NCBI GenBank assembly: GCA_033032865.1 | Contig: JAWHQI010000228.1 | Span: forward strand, 1,612,001 to 1,676,000 | Length of the DNA: 64,000 bases | DNA from: Dactylorhiza incarnata | Taxonomy: Eukaryota > Streptophyta > Magnoliopsida > Asparagales > Orchidaceae | Direction of reading: 5' to 3' | Shown here: positions 47,124-58,434 of the stretch, piece after piece | Layout: each line of letters starts with the position of its first letter | Numbering within the stretch: the stretch's first letter is position 1 | Notes under the pieces: generated by a model | Told to the model about the DNA's origin: nothing | The model's input: the letters and a program-made list of their open reading frames with translations, nothing else | The model's database searches: none | Made by a program: the position numbers and the translations under genes

Positions 47124-49346
47124 ATGGTTCCAAAGAAGGCAGGATATCCGTATGAATGAAGTGAGGTTGTGAGGAATGGATTCCTAGGGGAACAAGAAGA
47201 AATTCAAGGCACGATCAGATTGATCGACTCTGTCAACTTGGAGTTTAGTCTATCAGAATAGATTGTGATATTGAAAAGAGAAGTCCTTGAGTTCTATTCG
47301 TATGCCATTGTTGGATCAAAATGGACAAAAATCAAACATAAGATCAATGGGACAAAGGTGAAAGTGACTCCAAAGAGATTGGCTAAGGTTCTTCAACTGC
47401 CCACCTTTCCCAATGAAGAAGAGGATGAAGAGGTCACCCAAAAGGACCAAGATGATGACCTAGCATGGTGTGGGCAATCCAGGAAGACCTATGGGTCTCT
47501 AGAAAGATAGAACTTCAATCAGCAGGCAAAGCTGCTGGCAGATATAGTGGGAAAAGCACTTCTGTGCAAAGTAGGGTCATATGATAGGATATCCAAACCA
47601 ATGTTTGACATAATGGAAAGGGTTATCCTAAGAAAGAAGACAGATTGGGCTCAAATCATCTTCAAGAGAATACAAGAAAGCTTTCAGGTGCCTAATCTTG
47701 ACAGAATTCTATCCCTTTACCTGCAATTATCATATCCTAAAAACTTCAATAAGAAACTTGGAGTAAAAATCCATCACATGAAAAGGATGGATATAATGAT
47801 ACTTCAAAGGTGGGAGAAGGTTCTGACAAAATCTCCCATGGGGATAAGGGCAACAAAGGATGTGGATAGTGAGGAAGAAAGCTCTTCTGCAGAGAGTGAG
47901 CCTAAACATAACCCAGATCTATCAAGTTCTAAGGAGAACGTGGAGCATAGAAATGTTTCTCTTTTGACTTCAGCACTGAGCATGGGGTCCAGGACAAGTG
48001 TAGGAACAGATCAAAAGAGTGTTGAAATAGAGGGGGAGCAGGACACTGAACTCCCTACTCATGTGGAAGTTTTTATCAACCAGATCTCCATGGTTGAGGA
48101 TGTTGTCCATCCTGGATTAGCAATCCAAGAAGACCCATGTGGAGCCCAACAGGAAACAAATCAAGAAAATCATGCTGATGAGACAAGCAGAGATCTCCTA
48201 AATGTTGAAAAGCCAAATACGCTTGAGGATGAAGTGAGACAGTCTTCCCTTAGAAGATCTCCTTCCCCTATGTTTGATGAGGCTGAAGGAATGTATGACT
48301 ACCTATCCATTATAAGAAAGAAAAGGGCTGAGGGAGAACCTGGAAAGCCCATCTCTTCTCGAGAGCAAAGGATAGAGGACTCCTCATTGCTGCTCGAAAT
48401 AAGGATGCTCTTGGAAAAGCAGAGAATAAAACTTGAAACTTATGTTGACATTGCTATCAATGATATAAGAAGAGATTTGTCAAGTGAGACTAACAGTTTG
48501 AGAAATTATATGAAGAGTCTGCAAGAGAATACTGCCACACAGCTAGAACTCACACACAAGGGTCTAGCTGATGTCATTTAAAATCAGGTTGTAACTTCTG
48601 ACAATCTGGAAAAGGCCTATATAGCTACCACCAGGCAAATGGCTGAACACAAAGAAAACGTTCAGGAAAAGCTAGATTTCTGCACTCAGGAGCTGGACAG
48701 TCATCTACTCCAAACCAAAAATTATTTAGGAAAATGAATTCACATGCTAAAAGACATGATTCTGAATCTTCAGTAGGGCCTCCAAAGGGACATATCAGAA
48801 GAAGTCATAAATGGGGAGAGATCAATGATAAAGGCTAGTGGTGAGCATGCCATCTGGACCTCCAATACAATCAGGGAAGTAATGAATCTCCCTCCTATCT
48901 TCTTTGATGAGCCTGCTAATCCACATGCTGATACATCTGCTACTGCTGCTGATCAAAGTAAAGGAAAGGAGATAACAGAGGAAGATAAGGTAAAACTATG
49001 AAAGAAATGATATAGAGAAGAAATGGAGAAGAAGGATGGCTATGAGAAATGGAGCCCAAAATACAGAGAAATTATATTAAATGCATGGGAGCACATCAAA
49101 ATAAACAAAGATGAAAGATACAAATTGTATAGCTCCCAAGAATGGACCTAGTAGGAAAATTAAGAAGAACTGAGAAGAAACTACATAAGAGACAAGCAAG
49201 TAGGAAGAATACCAGCAGATGCTCAAGAGCCAATGAAATATCATCCCAATCCAAATGAATACTTTACTAGGCAATCTGAAAATAAACAGGAGGTTGCTGT
49301 CAAGAAAGCAAGGAGTGAAGTAGTTCTAAGGGAAACAGAGACATAA
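47124..49346 (+). pseudogene. Co2 ORF B, paralogue of ORF A
   Basis: One frame of 740 codons from ATG 47124 to TAA 49344 with no frameshift but eleven in-frame stops (47157, 47262, 47508, 48579, 48735, 48774, 48999, 49008, 49149, 49152, 49161). The longest open run is 47511-48578. Order as in ORF A: N-terminal domain (KVKVTPKRLAKVLQLPTF; ADIVGKALLCKVGSYD; TDWAQIIFKRIQESFQ), acidic low-complexity middle (about 47860-48400), coiled coil (about 48390-48700), and basic C-terminus (WSPKYREIILNAWEHI). No catalytic triad, zinc finger or membrane segment is visible. It sits where SIRE elements may carry an env-like gene, but lacks the membrane features of an envelope. Confidence 0.68.
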
Positions 49347-49553
49347 ATGGCTAGTTCATTTTGGGCAAATGTAGAACTGCTGAAAATTTCAAAATTTATT
49401 TCACTATTTAAAAACTCTCAATGAAATGATGATTCTAACTCTGTCTCTTATTCTGTGATCATCTCATATAATTTGAACTAATTTGAAATAATCTTACTAT
49501 ATGTTGTTTTTCATTAGATGTACTTTATCATTGAATGTGTTATGACTTCTTCA

Positions 49554-49566
49554 AATTGGGGGTGAT
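49554..49566 (+). promoter_or_regulatory. Polypurine tract of Co2
   Basis: AAATTGGGGGTGA(T) runs into the 3' LTR start TGCTGGGAACAG at 49567. Confidence 0.75.
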
Positions 49567-49579
49567 TGCTGGGAACAGT
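49567..49579 (+). repeat. Co2 3' LTR, first 13 bases
   Basis: TGCTGGGAACAGT, the start of Co2's 3' LTR, cut by Co4. The last five bases, ACAGT, are repeated after Co4 at 58430-58434. Confidence 0.9.
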
Positions 49580-50506
49580 TGTCGGATCGATAGGCGCCCT
49601 TAGAGGGGGGGGGGGGGTGAATAAGGAAAAAAAGTCTTTTTATAATTTTAAAAAAATTACTAAATTGTTTTTAATAAAAGAGAGCAAAATAACAATTTAG
49701 CAAAAAGTAATTTGCAATAATAAAATTTACGCCAAATGAGAGAAATCAAGTAAACACAAATAGAAACATGATTATATTATATGAAAAAGTGTTTACATAA
49801 ATTTGATTTCAATATCGCTAGAAATCGGAAGTGTACAAATGTAAATATCTTTTCCTTTTCTATACCGACTAAGACGCACAAGGACCTAATCGCCAACACA
49901 AGGTAATTTTACTACAAAAATTCACAATAATGAAATAAAGCAAATAACAAAAACTCCCTCTATGAGATTTCTGAATATGAGCATGAAGGATCACTGTAGC
50001 ATAAGCTAGGTTGAAGCGATCATTCTTCCGATGCTGTGTTTTTGTTTCCTTCTCCAAAAACCTTCTTTAGCTTTGAGTGGGAGATGAACTTTCGGCAGAG
50101 TAACAACTCTTGAATTTTGGCACAAGTAATCTCTCTGGAATTTTTTTTCAAAACGAGAGAGAAGGCATCATTTTATATAACTTGGAGATTGCGCCTGCGA
50201 TAGCTCCTAGAGTATGCAGTAGTGTTCATATAGAAGCGGTTACGAAATCATCGCGGCGTGGCATTGTGTGCACAACTCGAGCTAGCCCTAGGCGGTAGCG
50301 CTAGCGCCTGCGGTAGCACTAGCGCTAGGCGGTATCCCTAGCGCTGGCGGTAGCTCTCCTTCAAAGAATTTGATTTGAAGCTGCTTTCTACCTGTGGAGT
50401 ATTGCACCTATAGTTCCTACACACTAGTAACACACGACAAGCACGATCAAATACAATATGGGATTGGTTATTCTCAAACAAAGGGATGTGACACACATGT
50501 CCAACA
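49580..50506 (-). repeat. Co4 3' LTR, with an internal deletion
   Basis: Plus-strand ends TGTCGGATCG and TGTCCAACA. It lacks about 155 bases that the sister LTR has at about 57640-57798: here TATACCGACT runs straight into AAGACGCACAAGG. It has a G12 tract near 49606 where the sister has G5. Dyads of the GCTAGCGC / GCGGTAG type lie at 50190-50355. Confidence 0.92.
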
Positions 50507-50519
50507 ATCTCCCTCTTTT

Positions 50520-52305
50520 GATAATAACAAATCCTCTTAGCAAGAAATCAACAAAGGTGTTTATATTATTTGATAAGCGAGATAAAAGTGCAACTATAGT
50601 ATTTGAAAGCATGAGAATGTGCATACTCCCCCTATCTTAATGCCCCCCTACATAAATGTAATTTATGTTTTACTCCCCCTAAATGATAAATTACATGAAT
50701 TAGTCTGCCCTTAATCTTCTAGATTTCTCCTCTAGATTTCTTCAATTAATCTCCCTCTTTTGGTATTATCAAAAGAAGGTGGGGTAAGGGTAGTAAGGAG
50801 GCATTGTTTGTAAATGATAATTCATGATCGAGCTTTTGTAATATATGAAATGATAAAGAATTTAAGCATAATATATATAAGAGATTTCAAATAAATATGA
50901 GTTATAAGCAAGCCGAAGATTATCAGAAACATCATCTTGTAAGAATGAAAATCATAAGTATAAATATTAGTTGAAGTTCAAAATGTAAAGATGTTTTAAC
51001 ATTTTTGAAATCTCAAAGTCTTACATAAAGTTACCAAGCATGAAATGAACATATCAAAAATAGAATATACTACAATGTTACTTAATTTCATGTTTATGAG
51101 ATACCAAACATTGTAGAGATCATGCTAGGTTATCTAGTGCATTTCTTATATAAAGAGTAGTATAGATAAAGCATTAGAATCCAATACTCATGAGAAGAAG
51201 TGTTATGAAAGATAATGAAGTGCATATAAGTGTATTTTGAGCAATGTTAACAAATGATTTAAATCACAAAATACAAGATATATGTAGAGTAAAGTGCATA
51301 ATAAAACACAAGTATATTAACTTTCACACACTTTAATGCACATAATTTTTAACAAAGTGGTGTAATACCCAAGGTTTGCACAAGACACTTTACTATTCTT
51401 TCCAAGTAGTACTTTGTGGAGTTATATTTGTCTACATTTTTTGTTCACTTTTGTGACACAACATTCTCCGAATACACGTGTTTTGCAAACCCAAAATAAT
51501 AATTTTTTAGTAGAAACACAACCACTTTTCTTAATTTTTAAGTGCAATTCAAATGTAGTGTAGATAATAAACTTATGCAAGTTTTAATTTATTATACAAT
51601 TACAATACACAAGCAAGCATCTTTAGATTTTAAACACACATGTAGATTACCAAAATAAGTGAGTGAAAAAGTATCATTATCAATCACAAAATATTTACTC
51701 ATACTTAGAGGCATGCTAAGCTTGGTTCTACACATATTTTTCAATATTATTGATGCACTTAATTAGATAAATCAAAGCTTGATAAGCAAAACAATGTTCA
51801 TAGTAATTTGAAGGAATAAAATTTTAACATTGTAAATAATTCTAAATATTCATAGATGCCTGATATTTAGCAATAAAGATCATACAATTTTTTTTGTTGT
51901 TTTTGAAAAGTTTTAAATGTAAGTAAAACTAAACAAAACTATATTTTTGTATTTTTGAATTTTGAAAATTTTTAGTTGATTTCCCATAATATTAATAAAA
52001 CAAAATTAACAAAAGTCGGACATAAAAAAACTAAGTAGTACATATAAACTAACATATTTTTATAGATTTTTAGAAATTTTAAAAAACAGAAAAATTGAAC
52101 ACCCACGCTAGCACCAACGCTAGTGCTAGCGCGGAAAATAGTAAGTGATTTTTTGAGAATTTTAAATTTTCACTTTTTGATCTTGATTAAGAGTCCTTAG
52201 AGTAGTCTTATGTAGAAATTTTGTAATTTTTGGAGATGTATTGATTGCTCAAATTGCATTAATCTTTAGCGTTTTTCAAATAACTCATCCTAAGATGTCT
52301 AAAAC
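50520..52305 (-). other. Co4 post-pol non-coding tail
   Basis: About 1.8 kb, AT-rich, no credible ORF. It carries CACGCTAGCACCAACGCTAGTGCTAGCGCGG at 52103-52133, written here in plus sense as three overlapping CGCTAG-type dyads, near the end of pol as in Co3 and Co1. The tail aligns with Co3's by eye around 36040-36330 and 51180-51420. Confidence 0.6.
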
Positions 52306-55300
52306 TCATAATTCCAACCTTAAAATTTGAAACCTTGCATTGGGAAGTGGTTTAGTGAATATATCAGCAAGTTGAGAGTCCGTGCCAATGAAACTTATTC
52401 TGACATTTTCCTTTTTAATGTGATCCCTTATGAAATGATGACATACATCTATATGTTTGGATCTAGAATGGTGTACCAGATTATTTGTAAGATCAATGAC
52501 ACTTTTGTTGTCACATTTCAATTCAATATGTTTTAGATGAAAACCAAAGTCCTCTAGAGTTTGGTTCATCCATAGTGCTTGTGCACAACAACTCCCTAGT
52601 GCAATGTATTCGGCCTCCGTGGTGGAGAGTGAAACCGAATTTTGCTTCCTATTAGACCATGCAACTAATGAAGGTCCTAGAAAATGACAAGTACCTATAG
52701 TGCTTTTTCTATCAAGTGAGCATCCGACGTATTCCAAATTGGAATAGCCGTGAAGTGTAAATGTATTATTTAGCGGGTACCATAATCCTAATCTAGATGA
52801 CCCAATTAGATATCTAAAAATTTGTTTTACCAGTTTTAAATGAGATTCTTTTGGATTGTCTTGAAATCGAGTACATAAGCATACGACAAACATAATATCG
52901 GGTCTAGTTGCACTTAGATAGAGTAGAGATCCGATCATACCTCTATATAAAGTTTGATCAATTGAAATTCCCGATTCATCTTTTCCTAATTTTATTGATG
53001 CACTCATTGGTGTAGAAGCATGTTTAAGATTTTCAAATCCAAAGCGTTTAAGCATATCAAAGACATATTTACTTTGACATATAAACATACTATCATTTCT
53101 TTATGATATTTGAAAACCAAGAAAATAAGAAAGTTCTCCTACTATACTCATTTCAATTTCATTTTTCATCACTAAAATAACTTCATTACACAACTCTTCA
53201 TTAGTAGATCGAAATATTATATCATCAACATATATTTGCAAAGTAATCAAATCCTCATTATTATGCTTAATGAAGAGAGTATTATCGAGACTTCCCGTAA
53301 TATAATCGTGTTTTAATAGAAATGATGTAAGTCTTTTATACCATGCACGGGGCGCTTGTTCTAAACCATAATGCGCTTTTTATAGTTTATAAACAAGATT
53401 GGGAAATTTTACACTAATAAAACTAGGGGATTGTTCAAAATAAACTTCTTCTCTTACAAACCCGTTTAGAAAAGCACTTTTTACATCCATTTGAAATAGT
53501 TTTATTCTTTTAAAGCTTGCAAATGCTAGAAAAATTCCTATAGATTCCTATCTAGCAACAGGTGCAAAAGTTTCATCAAAATCTATCCACTCGATTTGAG
53601 AATATCCTTGTGCTACTAAGCGTGCCTTATTTCTAATGATTCTACACTCTCCATCTAATTTATTTTTAAAAATCCATTTTACGCAAACAATCGGGTGATT
53701 AGATTGTCTTTCTACTAATGTCCAAACATTATGTCGCTCAAATTATTCTAATTCTTCATTCATAGCCAAAAACCAAAATTCATCATTTAAAGCGGTAGAA
53801 ACGGTTTTTGGTTTTATTTCGGAAACAAAACATATATTTGATTAAGATTCATGAAGAGAAGAGCGAGTTCTTACCCCCAATAGATGTTTCACCAATTATT
53901 AGTTCCCGTGAATGATCCTTTGTAAATTTCAAGGCACTTGGAGGTACATAATCACCTTCCTTGGCCTCCTCTTCCTCTTCTTTGGAAGGTTCCTCGTCAC
54001 CATGCTCCAAAGGTGGTAAGAGATCATCCTCTTTGCCTGCGGAATGACTTTCTACACAAGGAACAAGATCATAAAATTTCACATTAATCGACTCTTCAAC
54101 TTTACTAGTTCTTTTATTAAAAATTCTATAAGCTTTACTAGTTGAAGAGTATCCAAGAAAAGTTCCTTCATCGCATTTTTCATCAAACTTTCCCAAGCTA
54201 TCTTTAGTATTCAAAATAAAACATTTACAACCAAAAACTTTGAAGTAGGCTACATTAGGCTTATTTTGAAAATAGATTTCAAAAGGTGTGTGATTAAGAG
54301 ATGGGCGAAGCATGATTCTATTCATAACATAACATGATGTATTTATGGCTTCGGCCCAAAAGGACTTAGGCAATTTATATTCACATAACATAGTGCGTGC
54401 TAGTTCTTGTAGTGTCCTATACTTTCTTTCTACAACACCATTTTGTTGTGGTGTGCGTGGTGTGGAGAACTCATGTTTAATGCCTAACATATCACAAAAA
54501 GAAGTAAACTTTTCATTTTCAAATTCTCCTCCATGATCCGAGCGAATGCATTTAATTTTTAAATCACTTTCATTTTGAATACGAGTATATAATTTTGCAA
54601 ATTCGCAAAACACATCGAATTTGGATGAGAGAAATAATGTCCAACGATATCTTGATAAATAATCCATGAAAACATATGTATATAATCTACCACGAAGACT
54701 TGCGGTGCTAACGGGACCAAAAATATCCATATGAATTAATTGCAAGGGTCTTGTAGTAGAAATAAACAAATTTACTTTTGAAAGAGGATCTAGTAAATTT
54801 ACCTTTTTGACATGGTGAATAAAGTGGAGGTAAATTTCCATTTAACCTAGGCAATCCTCTAATTAAATCACTTTTAGCAAGTTTTACAATAAGCTTTGTG
54901 CTAGCATGTCCTAGCCGTCTATGCCAAAGTTCTAATTCATCTTTTTTAGTGATAAAACATTTTATAAATGATTTAGAAAGATAATGAAAAGAAACTATAT
55001 AAGCATTATGTATTCTTGGTGCAGTTAGTATAATATCTTTTGTAGTAGGATTGGATATCTTGCACTAATTAGTGGAAGATTCAAATGCAACATCTAATCC
55101 TTTATCGCATAATTGACTAATAGAAATAAGATTGTGTTTTAGCCCTTTCACATAAAGAACATTAGATATCATAAAGGATTCGTTACCAACTGTACCAATT
55201 CCCATGATCCTTCCTTTTCCGTTATCGCCAAACGTCACGATCCCTCCCTTCTTCTTTTCTAGGCAAAGGAACTTTTCTTTATTGTCTGTCATGTGCTTGG

Positions 55301-55350
55301 AGCATCCAGAATCCAAGTACCACACGTCTTCATTGTCCTTAGCCTTCCTT
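52306..55350 (-). pseudogene. pol: Co4 protease-integrase-RT-RNase H
   Basis: Protease: DSGCSKHMTDNKEKF (about 55310) and GLKHNLISISQL, then a stop near 55067. Pre-integrase zinc region: HRRLGHAS and YSPCQKGK. Integrase (54841-53849) has the full triad: Asp in MDIFGPVS, Asp in IRSDHGG and Glu in NGVVERK, with exactly 35 residues between the last two. RT (53840-53090) keeps one frame with about three stops; it has [21 protein letters not shown] and YVDDIIF followed by Arg where Gly is usual. RNase H (53088-52306) is open, but YSNLEYVGC replaces the catalytic YSDxDYxGC, so it is probably inactive; TEAEY and CDNKS are kept. It ends [14 protein letters not shown]. Confidence 0.9.
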
Positions 55351-55359
55351 CACATCTAG

Positions 55360-57304
55360 AAAGAAAATGAGAGTAAAGATCTGGATACCCAAGTGGTACC
55401 ACCCATAGAATAAGTGGAAGCCTTAGGTACCCAGATTTGCTTTAAATTAGTTTGCTTCACTTTCCTGTAAGAACTAAATGTGTGACCTAACCTAAGACAT
55501 TTTGCATATGAAATTAAGGGGGTTGAGACCCTTTTCTGGAATTTAGTGTAATTCTTGCTGGAATGATTCAGATTTACAGAAGAAAAAGTTTTTGCAAAAG
55601 AAATTGTTGAATTTTTTTATAAGGTGCTAGCGCCGGCGTTAGTGGCTAGTGCCGAGCGGTAGCCCTCGCTACGATAGCCGAGCCCAAATTTTCCGGAACC
55701 ATAGCACTGGTTACCTAAAATCATATCGAGAGATTTTTGGCCCATTCCAAAATTTTTAATGGCCATGGTGAGATCATGAACTTGTGCTTTAAGTGAGGAA
55801 TTTTCTTTCACAAGCATGACACACCTATTTTCAAAACCTATTTAATTATTTTTGATTTGCAAAAGAGAGGCTTTTAATTTCCTTTCAAATTCCCCCTTTT
55901 CTTTTGCAAGAATTTTGGCATGGGAGAGGGCTTTAGAAAGAGAATCTTCAATATCTTTTGCCAATATAATGGAGTGATCACACTCTTGGCAAGAGATCTT
56001 TCCGTTTTTTATACAATTAATTTTATGGAAAGCTTTTGATTTTCTATAATTAGAGGTTCATTTTCACGATTCAAAACAACAGTATCTTTCATATTTTTAT
56101 CAAATGCTTTGCAAGTTTCAAGAAATTCATTAAATAATTCATCATAAGTGGGAGGTGTTACCTCAGTGTCGCAATGAACACTGGTATCGTCGTTGTTGTT
56201 TCCATGTCCCATGAGGCACATGTTTGCTTCCTCATCTTCGCTTGATGAAGACCCGCTTGATCCTTCGGAGGAGGAGGATTCATCCCATGTTCTATCTTTT
56301 AGCACCTTCCTCTTTTCCTTCCCTTTGTGCTGCTTTTCTTTTTTCACCTTCAAAAACTTTGGGCACTGTCTCCGAATATGCCCGGTCTTCCCGTTGTGAT
56401 AGCATTCTGGTGGAGGTCTTTCTTCTTCATCATCGCTCTCCTTTTCCTTCTATGATGATGACCCTTTGCACCTTACATCCTTTTGGAAATATTTTTGGAA
56501 GGTGTTTCTCCTTTCCGTATTTCGCATAAACTTTCGGAAGTTCTTAACCAAAAGGCTTTCTTCATCTTCATCATCATACTCTTGGTACTCCTTCTTTGAT
56601 TTTAGTGCCAACGCCTTCTTCTTTGTCTCCTTGTTGTATTCATCGTATTGAATCTTGAGTTCTACCTCATGGGTTTTGAGATTCACAATGAGGCTCTCAA
56701 TCGGGAGCGTTCTTAGATTGTGCGACTCTGAGATAGCCGTTACCATTGGATTAAATTTTGGAGGAAGAGATCGAAGAATCTTACGGATCAAGTCGTCGTT
56801 GGAGTAGGTTTTTCCAAGTGCTTTGGAGGCATTGGCGATCTAGGTGAAGCGTGTGTACATTTCATCAATATCTTCACTTTCATCCATCCGGAACATTTCA
56901 TATTCTAACTCGAGTTGGAAAAGTTTTGAATCTTTAACCTGCGATGCACCTTCATGAGTAATTTCCAAATGATTCCAAATATCATATGCAGTAGTACATG
57001 CGGAAATTCTATTAAATTCATTTCTATCTAACACACAAAATAAAGCATTCATGGCCTTAGCGTTATTTTTGCATTTAAGTTTATCCCTATAATCCCATTT
57101 ATCCTTAGATTTTTCTAATGTTACCTCCCCAACTACAAATGTAGGAGGAGAGTATTCCTCTTCTACCATATTCCACAGCTCAATATCTAGGGTCAAAACA
57201 AAACATCTCATCCTATTTTTCCAATAATTATAATCTGACCCAGTAAATAGTGGAGGTCTACTAATTCCTTGTCCCTCGGAAAAAGCAAGATCATAAGACG
57301 CAAT
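55360..57304 (-). pseudogene. gag: Co4 gag, start codon lost
   Basis: At the position of Co3's ATG the triplet is ATT (57304), followed by ASYDLAFSEGQGISRPPLF. The UBN2 domain is well preserved (YDIWNHLEITHEGAS; DIDEMYTRFT), with a stop near 56840. The zinc knuckle at 56404-56363 reads CYHNGKTGHIRRQC, its second Cys replaced by Asn, which should abolish zinc binding. Then an acidic Ser-rich stretch, a coiled coil, MGQKSLDMILGNQC (about 55740) and LATNAGAS, coded by a TAACGCCGGCGCTAGC dyad at 55620-55640. Stops near 56450 and 56009, frameshift between 56009 and 55817. Confidence 0.87.
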
Positions 57305-57339
57305 TATTCCTGGTTTTTAAACCATTTGTAATAAACTGT

Positions 57340-57351
57340 GCTCTGATACCA
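57340..57351 (-). promoter_or_regulatory. Primer binding site of Co4 (tRNA-iMet)
   Basis: Minus-strand TGGTATCAGAGC, a perfect match, two bases from the LTR. Confidence 0.93.
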
Positions 57352-57353
57352 CT

Positions 57354-58429
57354 TGTTGGATCGATAGGCGCCCTTAGAGGGGGAGTGAATAAGGGAATAA
57401 AAATTCCTTTTATAATTTTAAGAAAATTACTAATTTTTTGTAGTAAGAGAGAGCAAAATAACAATTTAGCAAAACGTTATTTAAAATAATAAAATTTACT
57501 CCAAATGAGAGAAATCAAGTAAACACAAATAGAAACATGATTGTATTATATGAAAAAGTGTTTACATAAATTTGATTTCAATATTGCAAGAAATCGGATG
57601 CGTACAAATGTAAATATCTTTTCCTTTTCTATACCGACTCGTATCCCCACAAACTGGTTGGCTTTAGCCTATCCTTACCCGGATATGGCCTCAAGCCACT
57701 CTAGCCAATCCTAACCCCGGATATGGCCTCGAGCGCCCCCTAGATCTAATCTCCTAGACCTAGTCGCCAACTCACGCGGCGAATTACCCTCTAAGACACA
57801 CAAGGACCTAGTCGCCAACACAAGGCGATTTTACCACAAAAATTCACAATAATGAAATAAAGCAAATAACAAAAACTCCCTCTATGAGATTTCTGAAGAT
57901 GAGGATGAAGGATCGATGTAGCATAAGCGAGGTTGAAGTGATCGTTCTTCAGATGCAGCGTGTTGGTTTTCTTCTCCAGAAATCTTCTTTGGCTTTGAGT
58001 GGGAGATGAACTTTCGGCAGAGTAACAACTCTTGAATTTTGGCACAAGTAATCTCTCTGGAATTTTTTTTCAAAACGAGAGAGAAGGCATCCTTTTATAC
58101 AACTTGGAGATAGCGCCTATGGTATCTCCTAGCGCCTACGGTAGTGTTCGTGTAGAAGCGGATACAAAACTGTCACAACGTGGCTTTGTGTTCACAAGCT
58201 CGAGCTAGCACCAGGTGGTAGCGCTAGCGCATGAGGTCGCGCTAGCGCCAGGCGGTATCCCTAGCGCTTTCGGTAGCTCTCCTTCAAAGAATTTGATTTG
58301 AAGCTGCTTTCTACCTATGGAGTATTGCACCTATAGTTCCTTCACAATACAAACACACGACAAGCAAGATGAAATACAATATGGGATTTGTTATTCTCAA
58401 ACAAAGTGATGTGACACACATGTCCAACA
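57354..58429 (-). repeat. Co4 5' LTR
   Basis: Plus-strand ends TGTTGGATC and TGTCCAACA. Minus-strand TATA box TGTATAAAAGG at 58091-58101, with GCTAGCGC, GCGCTAGCGCC and GCGGTA dyads upstream (58107-58277). The G-tract at the U5 end has only five bases. Confidence 0.93.
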
Positions 58430-58434
58430 ACAGT

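Larger units (their letters stand above)
49580..58429 (-). mobile_element. Co4: Ty1/copia element, full domain order
   Basis: On the minus strand: 5' LTR 58429-57354, iMet PBS 57351-57340, gag 57304-55360, pol 55350-52306, non-coding tail, polypurine tract 50519-50507, 3' LTR 50506-49580. Flanked by the exact duplication ACAGT (49575-49579, 58430-58434). It is the least decayed of the copia elements: the integrase frame is open for 330 codons and RNase H for 260. Confidence 0.95.

Noticed and set aside
44362..49346. ORF A/B as a retroviral-type envelope
   Set aside because: No signal peptide, no transmembrane segment and no Cys-rich ectodomain; acidic, coiled-coil and basic regions fit an intracellular protein better.
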